A stretch of 64,000 nucleotides of DNA from Azadirachta indica (taxonomy: Eukaryota; Streptophyta; Magnoliopsida; Sapindales; Meliaceae): the NCBI GenBank assembly GCA_022749755.1, contig CM040446.1:2596966-2660965 (forward strand). Direction: 5' to 3'. A program made the translations under genes and the position numbers. Every line of letters starts with the position of its first letter. The first letter of the stretch is position 1. Positions 13,870 to 24,164 of the stretch are shown here, piece after piece. Under the pieces are notes generated by a model. That model was not told the DNA's origin. It saw only the letters and a program-made list of their open reading frames with translations, and searched no databases.

Positions 13870-15530
13870 AAAAGCATTTAAAATTTAATTTTATTTGTGT
13901 GAAACTCATATTTTTAAATGAAAATAAATAATTGATGTAATTTAAGAATAATCTTTTGTTTTGATTAAATCAATTATTGATAGCTTTTGTTTATGATTTT
14001 TTTTGAAAAAGAAAATATCCCAATTTTAGTGTGAGAGAATTTGAATGGTCAATCTCAAGTTTTTTAAAATTTTTTGTTAACAGTACCGACATAAAAATAA
14101 TAATATTCAAAAATAAAAACTTAAGAAAATTTTTACGAAAATTATATCATAATTGCATGACATGAGAAACGAGAAACTTACTTCCCATGGAAAATTGGGA
14201 AATTTCTTCCGATGAACTAGGAAACTTCATATGTCGTTTTATGGAAATAGAAGGAAAACCAGTTCCAGTACATGAGTTTCGTACTAAGAAAAAAAGCCCA
14301 ACATGTGAGAAGTCGGGCTTGCAATGTCCCCGAGCCGGATGCGTGGCTGAAGCCCGTTATTGGGCCCTAATGTGTTCGGGAAAACGGGTCTCTGTTGACA
14401 ATGTTGATCCAAGCCCAACCGTGCTAATAACTGCCTTTCGAAAGATTTCACAAAGCTAGCTCGTAGCTTCCTAATATGACTTTCTTTTTTTGAAGCACTA
14501 AGAAACAGTTTGTTAGCTCGTAGCTTCCTTATAACCGGGAGCGGCATGATAGATGATGATGAGTGGGAAGTATAACTACGTTCTCGTAATTTTGAAGTTA
14601 GTATGTAATTTATCACACATTTTAAAATCATCATTCCTTGATTAAAATTCGTTAAAACCTCACCTGAGATTTCATAATATTTATTGAAAAGAAAAAAGAA
14701 ATTTAATGTAAAATAATAGAGATGCACAATTTGCATGCATCTTAAATTTTACTTCATTATTCACACGTGTTTTCACATTTGTAATGTTATTCTTATTAAA
14801 TACGTGTTCTAGTTATATTATACAATTTAGACCAAATTAAAGGGAATGTCAATAAATTTTGGATTAGGTTAGGTTAGGTTAGGTTAGGTTAGGAGGAGAC
14901 ATTTATCTTGTTATTGGTAATATCTTTCACGCAATTCGTGCCAACCAAAAATTTGATGATTGTCGCGGAAGCAAGGTATCATTCCATAACAAATTATAGG
15001 CTAATAAAACATCATCATTATCTCTTTAATAAAGAGATTTGAAATCAGAGACTAAAGTCAAGTGTATCATCTTCGTTCCACCACATAAAAAATACAAAGA
15101 AAAAGGCAAAAAATTCCCATCTCTTTAATCTTTTTTTTTTTTTTTTTAATTTTTTATGATAATCAAGAGACGCTAAGCCAATGAATTTGGCACCACACAC
15201 GTACGAAGCTGTACCATTATATTGTTAAGATTATTTTTTTGGACAACATGGTCCTACCATATATTGTCTCATCCACCGGTACAAGTGACTCTAAAAATTC
15301 ACCCCATCTTATCAATCATGTATCATTTGGATTTCCTCCCCCTCCTCTCATTGTGCCATCATTTCCCACATTTCTCATTGCACTCTCGTCCAAAATGTAC
15401 CAATATTACAATTTAAAAACACTATAGATCGAGAAAGTAGTAGTACTGGTAATAATAACAATAATAACTTTTCACTAAAATGAGAAACAAACACAATGCC
15501 ACTTGAAAGAAAAGCGTACAATAGACAGAC
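13870..15530. other. Intergenic DNA between fucose synthase and SAMDC
   Basis: Mostly AT-rich. Frames at 14187-14459 (+) and 14284-14736 (-) overlap each other and resemble nothing. A 16-base direct repeat (TAGCTCGTAGCTTCCT) occurs near 14457 and 14514. The 3' end of the SAMDC transcript probably reaches to about 15550, where A-rich polyadenylation-like sequence appears on the minus strand. Confidence 0.45.
14863..14893 (+). repeat. (TTAGG)n simple repeat
   Basis: Six tandem TTAGG pentamers. This matches the arthropod telomere unit, not the plant unit TTTAGGG, and sits in ordinary intergenic sequence, so it is a microsatellite. Confidence 0.9.
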
Positions 15531-15664
15531 CATATAGGCCGAAGCCTTATTATTCATTCAATACATAATAAAACAGGACGGACTCCACAACTTGCATAAA
15601 AATAGACCCATTACATTGAAATTTTAAATAAACCAGCATTTTTCATTTATTTTTATATTGACTG

Positions 15665-15692
15665 GCTCTGACTGACTGACTGACTGACTGAC
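15665..15692. repeat. (TGAC)n microsatellite in the SAMDC 3' region
   Basis: A run of tandem CTGA/TGAC tetramers lies just downstream of the SAMDC stop, within the likely 3' untranslated region of that minus-strand gene. Confidence 0.85.
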
Positions 15693-15731
15693 ATAACAGT
15701 CTGAGCAGCAGCTGACAACTCAACTCTGATT

Positions 15732-16862
15732 TTAAGCCGGAGAAACACATGAACAAGCCACAACGCCGCCCACTTCCTCCTCTTCCGCCGCTACCTCTCT
15801 CCAGCAGATCTTGTTCACACTGCCTACGGGAGTGCGCGCCGCGCAACCGTTGGCCTTCACGGAGTAAGTCTTGTACACAACGGACCCTCCACCTGGCAGC
15901 TCCTGCTTCACCACTGTCTCGCAAGTGTACCCCTCCACATCACCTGCGTCCATGGCCCACCACTGGGTCCCGCCATCGCACGTGATCGCAACAGAAAACT
16001 CTCGTGGGGAGAAGCAGTTGAGGACCCTCTTGACCACCGGTTCGAATCTCACCAACCCAGCGTCGAATCCCATGGCCTCATAGCTAGCGTAACTGAACCC
16101 GTCCTCTGGGGTCACGTGCACAGTGGAAAAAGCTGAACCGTCGATTCCGTTCATCGAGTACCCACAGGGGTCAAACTCAAAGTCGCAGATCACGTGACTT
16201 GGAATAATTTCATTAATCCCGGATAGTTTCGTCATTTCACCGGCCGAGCAGGCCGAGTTTTTAAAAAAAACCGCCGCTTTCTTGCGGTCCAAGCCAGTCA
16301 TGCACATCTCCATAGTAATACCCACGTCATCCCACGCCGCTTTCTCTTTCGACCCCGAGTAAATGTGCCAGTTGCGATTAGGAACATTCGGATCGCCGAT
16401 GACGTAGGCTTTCGCATTCAAGTAACCGAAGTGCTCGTTCAGAGTGGAGACTTCCTCCGAAAAGCTACGGTGAGGGGCAGGCTGATAATTAGGGAAAATG
16501 AAGCTGCCACGTGAGTACTTCACAGAAGAAACACCGAGTGAGAGTGACTCACTCAGTTTGAGAATTTGTGGGATTGCAGAAAGCAGTTTGGTTGTTCCAC
16601 AAGTTTTGAGGATTATTTTTAATGGGTAAACAAAGAGGCTTGACTCGGATAAAACGTATGAGTCGAACTCGGCATTGGAGAGCTGGGAAACGATGGTGCA
16701 CTGAGCGAGTTCGAGGATTGTGTCCAGTTGGGAACGCTTCAGAGTGCGTAGGCCAAGGCCGGATGGGTCAGTGAAAATGGATGGGGGTGAGAAAGAAATT
16801 TCAAAACGTTTCTCAAAGCCTTCGAACCCAATCGGAGATGGAGGCATTGAGTCAACAGCCAT
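15732..16862 (-). CDS. SAMDC: S-adenosylmethionine decarboxylase proenzyme
   Basis: This pyruvoyl enzyme decarboxylates S-adenosylmethionine to supply aminopropyl groups for spermidine and spermine. It is a single coding exon of 376 residues. The open frame continues upstream without an ATG, so the first ATG (MAVDSM) is the start. The N-terminal GFEGFEKRFE matches the plant family. The self-cleavage motif LSESS lies at residues 71-75, with cleavage expected between Glu73 and Ser74 so that Ser74 becomes the pyruvoyl group. CGTTKLL follows with Cys88. CDFEFDPCGYSMN and the PEST-like HVTPEDGFSYASYEA carry the processing Ser and His regions. The C-terminus beyond the conserved KICW is extended, acidic then cysteine-rich, as paralogues often are. 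The leader carries two uORFs (see 16995-17258), so translation is expected to fall when polyamines are high. Confidence 0.97.
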   Translation of the reverse strand: MAVDSMPPSPIGFEGFEKRFEISFSPPSIFTDPSGLGLRTLKRSQLDTILELAQCTIVSQLSNAEFDSYVLSESSLFVYPLKIILKTCGTTKLLSAIPQILKLSESLSLGVSSVKYSRGSFIFPNYQPAPHRSFSEEVSTLNEHFGYLNAKAYVIGDPNVPNRNWHIYSGSKEKAAWDDVGITMEMCMTGLDRKKAAVFFKNSACSAGEMTKLSGINEIIPSHVICDFEFDPCGYSMNGIDGSAFSTVHVTPEDGFSYASYEAMGFDAGLVRFEPVVKRVLNCFSPREFSVAITCDGGTQWWAMDAGDVEGYTCETVVKQELPGGGSVVYKTYSVKANGCAARTPVGSVNKICWREVAAEEEEVGGVVACSCVSPA

Positions 16863-16994
16863 AACTGAGTGTGCTTTTGAGCTTCCGGGAATCGTTAAAG
16901 AGAGCCTTTTTTTCTTCAATTTAAAAATTTAGAAAACGAGAAAGAAAATGAAAAGTCCTACTCTATGGAAGAAGGCTGCATTGTCCGCGAAGTA

Positions 16995-17250
16995 TCAGGA
17001 TGGCTTCCTAACGCACTGAAAGACAAGACAAATATCAGTAAATCTGCACAAAAAAAATTGATAAAAACCATTCAAACAATAGAAGAATGGAGATAAACTG
17101 TCTTACGTTAGAGTAAGCAGCAGATCGGAATTTCTCGATGCCACCGTTTGGACGAACGTCTTCAATGATGTAGCCAAGGGGAACTTCGTATTGAATGGAA
17201 TTGTTATTACTACTACTACTGGACTTCTTTTTACCACCCTTGGTCTCCAT
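16995..17250 (-). CDS. Conserved small uORF of SAMDC (54-residue regulatory peptide)
   Basis: This leader peptide represses translation of SAMDC when polyamines are abundant. There are two exons, 17107-17250 (48 codons) and 16995-17015 (6 codons plus stop), joined in phase 0 over a GT-AG intron of 91 bases. The peptide starts METKGGKKKSSSSS, carries the conserved core YIIEDVRPNGGIEKFRSAAY, and ends NCVRKPS, all hallmarks of this plant uORF family. The intron-spanning C-terminal hexapeptide matches the family ending exactly, which supports the splice model. The stop lies 132 bases before the SAMDC ATG. Repression by ribosome stalling is known for the family and is not shown here. Confidence 0.93.
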
Positions 17251-17258
17251 TACAACAT
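17250..17258 (-). CDS. Tiny uORF overlapping the small uORF of SAMDC
   Basis: ATG TTG TAA, that is Met-Leu-stop. The last A of its stop is the first base of the small-uORF ATG, giving a one-base overlap (TAATG). This tiny/small uORF arrangement is a hallmark of plant SAMDC leaders. In the family, initiation at the tiny uORF under low polyamine is thought to divert ribosomes from the repressive small uORF. Confidence 0.9.
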   Translation of the reverse strand: ML

Positions 17259-17275
17259 TCACGCTTCTTCTAAAA

Positions 17276-17532
17276 CCTGAATAAGAAATGAAAAAAAAAA
17301 CAATTCAGATTTCCAATCTAACGCAAATGGTTAATACCAATCCCATCGGATTACAACTATATTCACCGATCCAAGAAAAAAAACGCAAAAACAATTCATG
17401 CAGATAAAAACAAGTAAACGATTTAAGAAAATATCAAGAACCCAATAGAGAAAGAAACAGTGGTATACAACTGTATCCATATCACTGCCACTAAAAGGAT
17501 CAAAATCAGAACCCTAGATTGGAAAACTTACG
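17276..17532 (-). other. Leader intron of the SAMDC transcript
   Basis: On the minus strand an exon ending ATC is followed by GTAAGT (from 17531), and a CT/T-rich tract with TTATTCAG precedes 17276. This predicts a leader intron of about 255 bases upstream of both uORFs. Introns in this part of the leader are usual for plant SAMDC genes. Confidence 0.75.
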
Positions 17533-17742
17533 ATACTTTCAGAGGAAAATCTGTTTGTTTTAGAGAATCCGAGAAAACTCTTCTGTTTTCACGTAAAGAT
17601 TGGATATTGTTGATGAGAAACCGACGAGAGATGCAAGAGAACGAACACGAGCGAAGCGAAATAAACGGAGTAGTTACTGGTATGCGAACGAAGCGGAGCG
17701 AAGAGAGGGTTTGCGCGAGAAAGGAAGAGGGCGGAAAGAGAG

Positions 17743-17750
17743 TATTTATA
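17743..17750 (-). promoter_or_regulatory. TATA box of SAMDC
   Basis: TATAAATA on the minus strand, in a GC-richer stretch about 210 bases upstream of the leader intron donor. Transcription would start near 17715. Confidence 0.7.
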
Positions 17751-18009
17751 GAGGACAAAGGAAGGGCAAACGACTGGCGATAGTGAAAATCAACAGGAAA
17801 GCGGGAGTGGCGTTAGGGATTTTGTTTATGCGTATTTATTATTTGCGTCTGTATAAGAATGGAAGATCGTCCACGTGGAGGCTAATCCTGATCTCAAAGC
17901 TGTGCATGTTGTTTCTTATTAGCCCGCGTTGCATGTGGGCGCGTAGTCAGATGAAGAAGAATTATCGAGAAAGTCAAATGCAAGTCAGTGTAGGTACGTG
18001 CGATATAAA

Positions 18010-18410
18010 TTTTTAAAATAGAATTTTTATCGTTAAATTTTTACAAGTGAAATTTTTAATAAAATTTTATTAATAATTTAATTATTATAAATAATTTTTA
18101 AAAAAATTTAAATAATTATTTTAATAAATAAATTTTTAATATTTTATTTTAAATAAATAATGTATAATTTTAAAAATAAATAAAAGTATTCTATATAATT
18201 TTTTGTTTTAAAAAAGTTAAAAAAATTCTACTGTCAAAAATATAAATTTTGTACTTCTTTCAATAGAAAAAAATAACTTTTTTAATTTTAAAAAAAAATT
18301 TCATTGTTAATTAAACGATATTAAAAAATTTTAAAAATATTTTTATTATTAAAAAAAAATCCTTTTGATCAATAAAAAAGTCAAACCAAACGAAGATTAT
18401 ATCTTCAATT
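18010..18410. repeat. AT-rich dispersed repeat (copy 1)
   Basis: A block of A/T runs ends in AAAAAAGTCAAACCAAACG. It resembles 44275-44445 and 62805-63230 in order and wording (AATATTTTATT, TTCTAAT/TTCTACT, TTTTTAATT, GTCAACTAATTAA/GTTAATTAA, AAAAAGT). Ends of the type CGTTTGGT / ACCAAACG suggest a short inverted-repeat element. Low complexity limits certainty. Confidence 0.5.
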
Positions 18411-19947
18411 ATATGATTAAAAAATTATAATAACAATTTCTGTATTAATTTTTAATTATAACATCAATTAATAAGAATTTCATAGTTAAAATTTTAATTT
18501 TTTTAATATTAAAAAGGTTGTTCAGTCTCCCGATACCCCATTTTTTAAAAAAATTTATAAAATAATATGACTAAAAAAGGTATTGGTTCAAAAAATTTCA
18601 ATCCTAATTGAGATTATATATATTTTTTATTTGAAATTTATATAAAACTATTTTGAGCTCAAATCAAAATAAATACGTAAATAATGTTTTGAAAGTTTGT
18701 TTTTCTAATTTTGAGTGCGATTTATATGAAAATAAGATACATAAAATATATATTTTATAAATAGTATAGATATTATAAAATAACTATAAAAAAAATGAAG
18801 ATTTTAATCTAAAATAAAAAAATTCATCCAAAAATTTAAGATCGAAAACAAAGTTTTCAACATTAAAACAAAAGTAGGATATTTATTTTAAAACAAAAAC
18901 TAAAAGTTGAAGGATATTTGTGATTAAAATTGAAGGTTGTTAATAAAGTAATGTAAAAAGGTAAATATATTAAATATTTAAAAAAATCAGATTTTTTTTA
19001 AATATATGTGAAAAAATTTCAAAAATTTTTATGAGTTCTAATTTAAATTTTTAATTTTATTAATATAAAATCTCAATAATCTTTAATTGTAAATATGAAT
19101 ATTTAAAAAAATCAGATTTTTCTAAATATATGTGAAAAATTTTCAATTAATTTTTTATGGGGTCTAATATAAAATTTTAATTTTATTTATATAAACTCTG
19201 AATAATTAATTGTACGTGTATTTAAAAATACTCGCAAACTCACAACTATTGGTGGACAGTGCACTACTGTGTATAGCGCGTGATGAAATTTCCGTCTCTG
19301 TTGCTCTCTAAAATTCACCGGCAGTTGCATGAATTTATATGAATTGCTGCCATATGGTACTTATTCATTGGGTTAAAAACGAGAAAATGTCTAGCTTATG
19401 ACACGTTGACAATTTGGGAGTGGGTGGCACGAAAAATTCATGCCTCTGTCTGGCACGAATATCCTGTCTTTTTGCAATAAATTCATTTCCCAAAATTGGA
19501 CAATGGAACAATTATCTTTTTCGTCCCAACTCTTTCTCCAAATTCAAAAATGAAAATTAAAGTCTTTCTCTTAACATTATCCTTAAAAAAAAAAAAAAAA
19601 AAAAGGAAGGATTTTAGAGAAGGACCTTGAACAAGAGGGTCTGATAAAGATCATCCAATCAAAATCAAATAATTGAATGTTTAATTTTTTTTTTCTTATC
19701 ACTCAATTGCTTATTTAGTTCAAGCAATTTAATCAACTTAAATAATGACTATAAAAGGTAAAAATAGGAGATTTTGTGGCTACTACAAATAATATTCGTT
19801 TTACCCAATTGGTATAATAATAACAATTATTTATACAATTTCTTAAAAATTAGAAACAAAAAGTTGGATAGTCCAACTCATTCGAGGGTATAACGTGGTG
19901 GGCCAATTGGAATGACACACCCAAAATAAAGAAAAAGTTTTGACAAA
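18411..19947. other. AT-rich intergenic DNA
   Basis: No gene is seen. Besides the tandem duplication at 18973-19215, a GC-richer island at about 19240-19480 has no open frame of note, and there is an A19 run at about 19586-19604. Confidence 0.5.
18973..19215. repeat. Diverged tandem duplication, about 125-bp unit
   Basis: The block beginning AATATTTAAAAAAATCAG at 18973 recurs at 19098 with the same order of words (AAATATATGTGAAAAA, ATTTTTAATTTTATT, ATATAAA). There are two diverged copies in AT-rich DNA. Confidence 0.75.
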
Positions 19948-20211
19948 TTTAAATATAAAGAGAATGTTTATTATTTTTTTTTAACTAATGTCTCATTATT
20001 TTTATTTTTTTTAATATCTTATCGTTCTCTTAAATTTTGATTTTATCTTTTTATATTTTAAATATTTTCGATTTTATTATTTTATAAACCAATTGAATTG
20101 AAATGCAAAATAAAAAAATAGAAAAATAATAAAATATTAACAAAATATAAGAAACTAATAAAGTGTTACTTTAAAAATTATGAGACAATAGATATTCTCT
20201 CTTTAAATATA
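19948..20211. mobile_element. MITE (family copy 2, decayed)
   Basis: An element at 19958-20201 is flanked by the direct repeat TTTAAATATA. Its imperfect inverted ends (AAGAGAATG on the left, GAGAGAAT in reverse on the right) and its interior (AATATTTTCGATTTTAT, then CAATTGAATTGAAATG) match the MITE at 10444-10709, where the interior reads AATATTTTCGATTTTAT then TTGATTGAACTGAAGG. It is non-coding. Confidence 0.65.
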
Positions 20212-22260
20212 TATTTAACTTTTCAAGTAGTAAATTTGTACATAAAACCCCATATCATATGCCTTATTTGGTGGTGAAATTAATATATAATATATAATTT
20301 TCTTTTATATGTATATATGCATATAAATTTTGACTCATTATTATCACTCATAAAAATAAATAATATTCATTTATCACGCCCCAAATGCATATCAGCCAGT
20401 AAAATCCTAATGACACTTGCATGACATAATATATTTTACATGAACGAGAAAAAATTTATAGTTTTTCCACAATCTTTGTAGGTGTTTGTGAATGTTAATT
20501 TTTTTAATATGTTTTTTTTTTATATTTTACATTTATATTTATATTATTTTATATTTAATATCTTATATTTTGGGATCAAATTATTAACTAATGGAAAAAA
20601 ATTAATGGCCACTTATTTTTTTAATAATGACATTTTAATGGTTAAGATTGTATTTTATATACACATTAATTATGTATTAATAATATGTACTATATTTAAA
20701 AATATTTAAATTTAATAATTTATATAGAATAAGAAATTGTGTGAAATTAAGGGAATCTTTATTGATTCTATTAACTAATATATCATCATCTTTTTTATAA
20801 TATTAAAGTCAAAATTCTTTGAACCTCATGTCTCATTTGGTTTTAATTAACTTTAAATCAAAATTTAAATTTAAATGTCATGGGTCATAATCAAGATAGG
20901 CCTAATCATATATTAATCTAATTCTATAGATTATATTAATAAACGATTTGTTATAGAATTCAGCAATCTCCCACAAAGATCTGAAATATTTGTATTATAT
21001 AGAATGCACTGATTGTGGGTAGACATTATAATCCATACAAATCACTACAAGAGGGAACAAAAAGAAAATTAATAAAAAGTTTGTCAAAAGCAATATTACA
21101 CAAACACCAATGAACTAAACAAGAAGTTGGGCATTCAATTCATATTAATTAAATTTAAGTAATTAATTGGTGATTAAGAGATTTGGATTTATGTGCATAA
21201 ACAATTTAAGAATATTGACAACTGCCCCAGATATTCCGTGATTATTTATTAATATATTGTTGTCTCTTGTTGCAGGGGTCAAATGGGTAGTGTTGGGCTC
21301 AAGGAATAACAAATAAATTAATTTATAATATCATTCGAATCCTTAAAGTTTTGTATTTATGCAAATGAGGGCAAACTTTGTTCACTTATAATAAATAATT
21401 CCCTGACCAATGGCAAAATGACAAAATAATTTTAACACTGAAAAAGAGAAACGTTATTTAATGTGGTGGTTCTCACTTTCATACTCGGAAGTTAAAAGGT
21501 TCAATTTTTTCATGCTTGCAGGCGTAGATTTTTCTGTAAATTAGAGTTGGTATTTTTGTCAAATAAATATATATTTATGATGAGATTCAATCGTACTTGT
21601 TCACAGGCTCAATATTAAAAGATGTTACAATTATTTTAGTGAAATCGGGGACTTATTTGTTAGAAATAAATAAATTATATCATTATATATAATTTGAATG
21701 TTATTATTTTAAGCAATAATGGGTATGAAAAAGGTAAACAGCATATAGTACATTCATTATTCTAAAGTATGAAGACAAAAACAATATACAATCAAATGAT
21801 TGTATTACGTGGTAAGAGATTCATGGCATCCTCCTGGGCACATACTCAGCACCCACTAGACCCCAAATCCGTATCTTATGAAAAACAAATACACATCAAT
21901 AAGAGCATATATATATATATATATTATGAAAAACAAATACACATAAATAAGAGCATATATATATATATGTATATTGAACACATTAATATTAATTCAGTGG
22001 TTGATTTGTACAAATAGCACGCATGCATTTTGCACCAATTGATTATATATGCATGTTTTCATGCCCACTTTGCTATATTATATATATATACTATTGGAGT
22101 TGTTGAAATGGGGTTTTTCAAATAGCAAGAAAAAAGTTTTATCAACTTTTCTATCACGATATTTAGTGTCATTTTGCTATGATTGTTTTACTAGTCAAAT
22201 CAATCATATTAATACTAATTCTTTTTTTTTTTTTTTGGTTTTTACGTCGTTTGGTTATAA
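20212..22260. other. AT-rich intergenic DNA
   Basis: No gene is seen. A tRNA-like motif pair near 21460-21520 (GTGGTTCTCACTTTC then AGGTTCAATTT) could be a decayed SINE but is too weak to call. Confidence 0.45.
21876..21973. repeat. Tandem duplication, 48-50 bp unit with TA tract
   Basis: TTATGAAAAACAAATACACA ... AAGAGCATATATATAT occurs twice head to tail (21876-21923 and 21924-21973) with only two or three differences, which implies a recent duplication. Confidence 0.9.
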
Positions 22261-23920
22261 TTAGAGAAAAATTATAAAAAATACAACTTATGGATTACAT
22301 CTATGATCATCCATTTGTTAATTGTTACAATCACTTCATACATTATGGATTCCAGTTGGTTATATTTTATAAAAGGGGTACCACAGGCCAAACATTTTCC
22401 TCTAATCTCATTCAATAACGCTGCAATCCATAAATCTGCTTCCAGCAAACAAATCTGTTGCCAACATCTCTGAAAATGGAAAGTGTTTCCATTTTAAGCA
22501 GCAGAAATAACCAATACCCATTTTCATATTAACTCACAAAGGCATAGTCAACAGCTCTTGCTTTTCAAACTTTTATTGTTTTGTTTGCATTTGGATATTT
22601 GAGTGGTAGGTGACCTTGAAGTGCAACTCCCATTTCATTTTGTTTTATTTGAACCTGCTTCCAAAATAAGCACTAATTGAGAAGCGCTTCCTCAAACACA
22701 ATACACAAAAATAAGCTTAATTCGCCTATTTGTATATATCTAGAGGCTAGAGCTTCTGCTTTTTCAAAGTTTTGGTTTTTAGTTTGCATTTGGGTTTTAC
22801 TTTTTGTAGAGGAACTTCACCTGTCCAAGGAAATTTCTTGCATTTTCTTTTACCTTCCTAAATGAATTTCTTCTGGATTTGAAGTTAAAGAGTTGCGATT
22901 AAATTTTTTTTTTTTTTTGTTCAAAACAAAAGTCTTGCTAATTCTTCGTTGGAATTATTTATTTCATTTAATTTTGAAATTACCTGTTTTCGGAGCAATC
23001 GTCTTTACGTGTCTTATTGGGCTGGATTTGAGGTGACGGTCTCTAAACACACCCGTCAAATTTCCCAATACACCTGTCTGTGACATGCAAGTTTCCCGAG
23101 GGGTTTAATGAGAAATATCGTGTGCTTCTTTAGTTTAAGTATTTCTAGTTGGACTTATTTTCCCTATTAGTTGGGCTCGCGAGGTCGAGCCCATCAATGC
23201 TGAAATAATGAAAATTATAGGTTAGTACAATCATCATTTTTTTTTGTTATACAATTTTTTGGATTTTTTAGTTATATCTTTATAAATTATTTTTAAAAGA
23301 TTAAAACAGGACATATAAAAGAATATAACATAAAATTTAAATTTCGTAAATCAATGACTTGGATTTTACTTTTAGAATCTTGGATTACAAAAGAAAAAGA
23401 AAATCAGATATGATTAATCATTTATGAGAAATTAAATGCAAATTTATGCTTTTACAAATCACTAAAAGTATTGCTAAATAACTCTAATTAATCTCCGGTA
23501 GCAATTCAATGTCTCTTCAATCTAGCTTTTATGCTTTACCGTACTTTGTTCGCTTGTGGAATAGCAGCAAAAGTCATTTTGTTTTTGCTTTTTGAAACAT
23601 TATTTTTAGAAAGTGTTTTTGTTTGGTAATGCTTTACATTAAGAGAGAACAACAGAGAAGGAATGTGTGATAATACTTCTTGAACAAGCTTTCTTTTTTA
23701 TTGCATTAATAATACAATTAATGGAGGCTTAATTATGATTTATCGGAGATTTAACTATAATTTTACTAACAAATTAAGAGAAGAAAATAATAGAAATTAT
23801 TTTGTTAAAATTTGTTTTCTTTAGGGCACTGAGATTTTGCTGGAGGTTTCAAAATCAAAAGCTGGGGAATGGAGTGGGCAAAGTAAGGCACGGGTGTAAA
23901 ACTTTAGCTTTTTTTTTTTT
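22261..23920. other. Intergenic DNA, no gene seen
   Basis: About 22554-22610 and 22748-22805 share diverged wording (GCTTTTCAAACTTTT / GCTTTTTCAAAGTTTT, then GTTTGCATTTGG), suggesting an old local duplication. I see no supported coding sequence. Confidence 0.4.
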
Positions 23921-23925
23921 TTTTT

Positions 23926-24045
23926 CACCCGTTTAGAAGAACTTTTTATTAGCTTTTGCTTTCTTTCTTTCTTTTTTTTTTTCTTTACCCGTTTAGAAGC
24001 ACTTTTAAATAGCTTTTGCTTTTCTTCCTTTTTAAGCACTGAAGT
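23926..24045. repeat. Tandem duplication, 60-bp unit
   Basis: ACCCGTTTAGAAG ... TAGCTTTTGCTT recurs exactly 60 bases apart (23927 and 23987), separated by pyrimidine runs. The lysine-rich minus-strand open frame at 23821-24162 is a product of this repeat and is not a gene. Confidence 0.85.
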
Positions 24046-24164
24046 GAAAGAGAGAAAAAAAAAAAAAAAAAAAAAAGAAATGAAAAACAGCGTAGAAGAA
24101 TCAATTCCATCCACCAGACCATGGAACTGAACTGCAAGAACAAAAGAATAACCGCACTCCAACG

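Noticed and set aside
14187..14736. Overlapping open frames on both strands
   Set aside because: Mutually overlapping, no homology signal, no flanking gene structure.
16031..16053. GGTTCGAATCTC, a tRNA B-box-like word
   Set aside because: It lies within the SAMDC coding sequence and has no cloverleaf around it.
16863..16919. Upstream extension of the SAMDC frame (KKKRLSLTIPGSSKAHS)
   Set aside because: It has no ATG and lies in the leader between the uORF and the main start; the family N-terminus begins at the ATG at 16862.
17460..18016. Plus-strand open frames of 107 and 138 codons
   Set aside because: They lie antisense over the SAMDC promoter and leader, are Arg/Lys/Glu-rich from purine bias, and have no family features.
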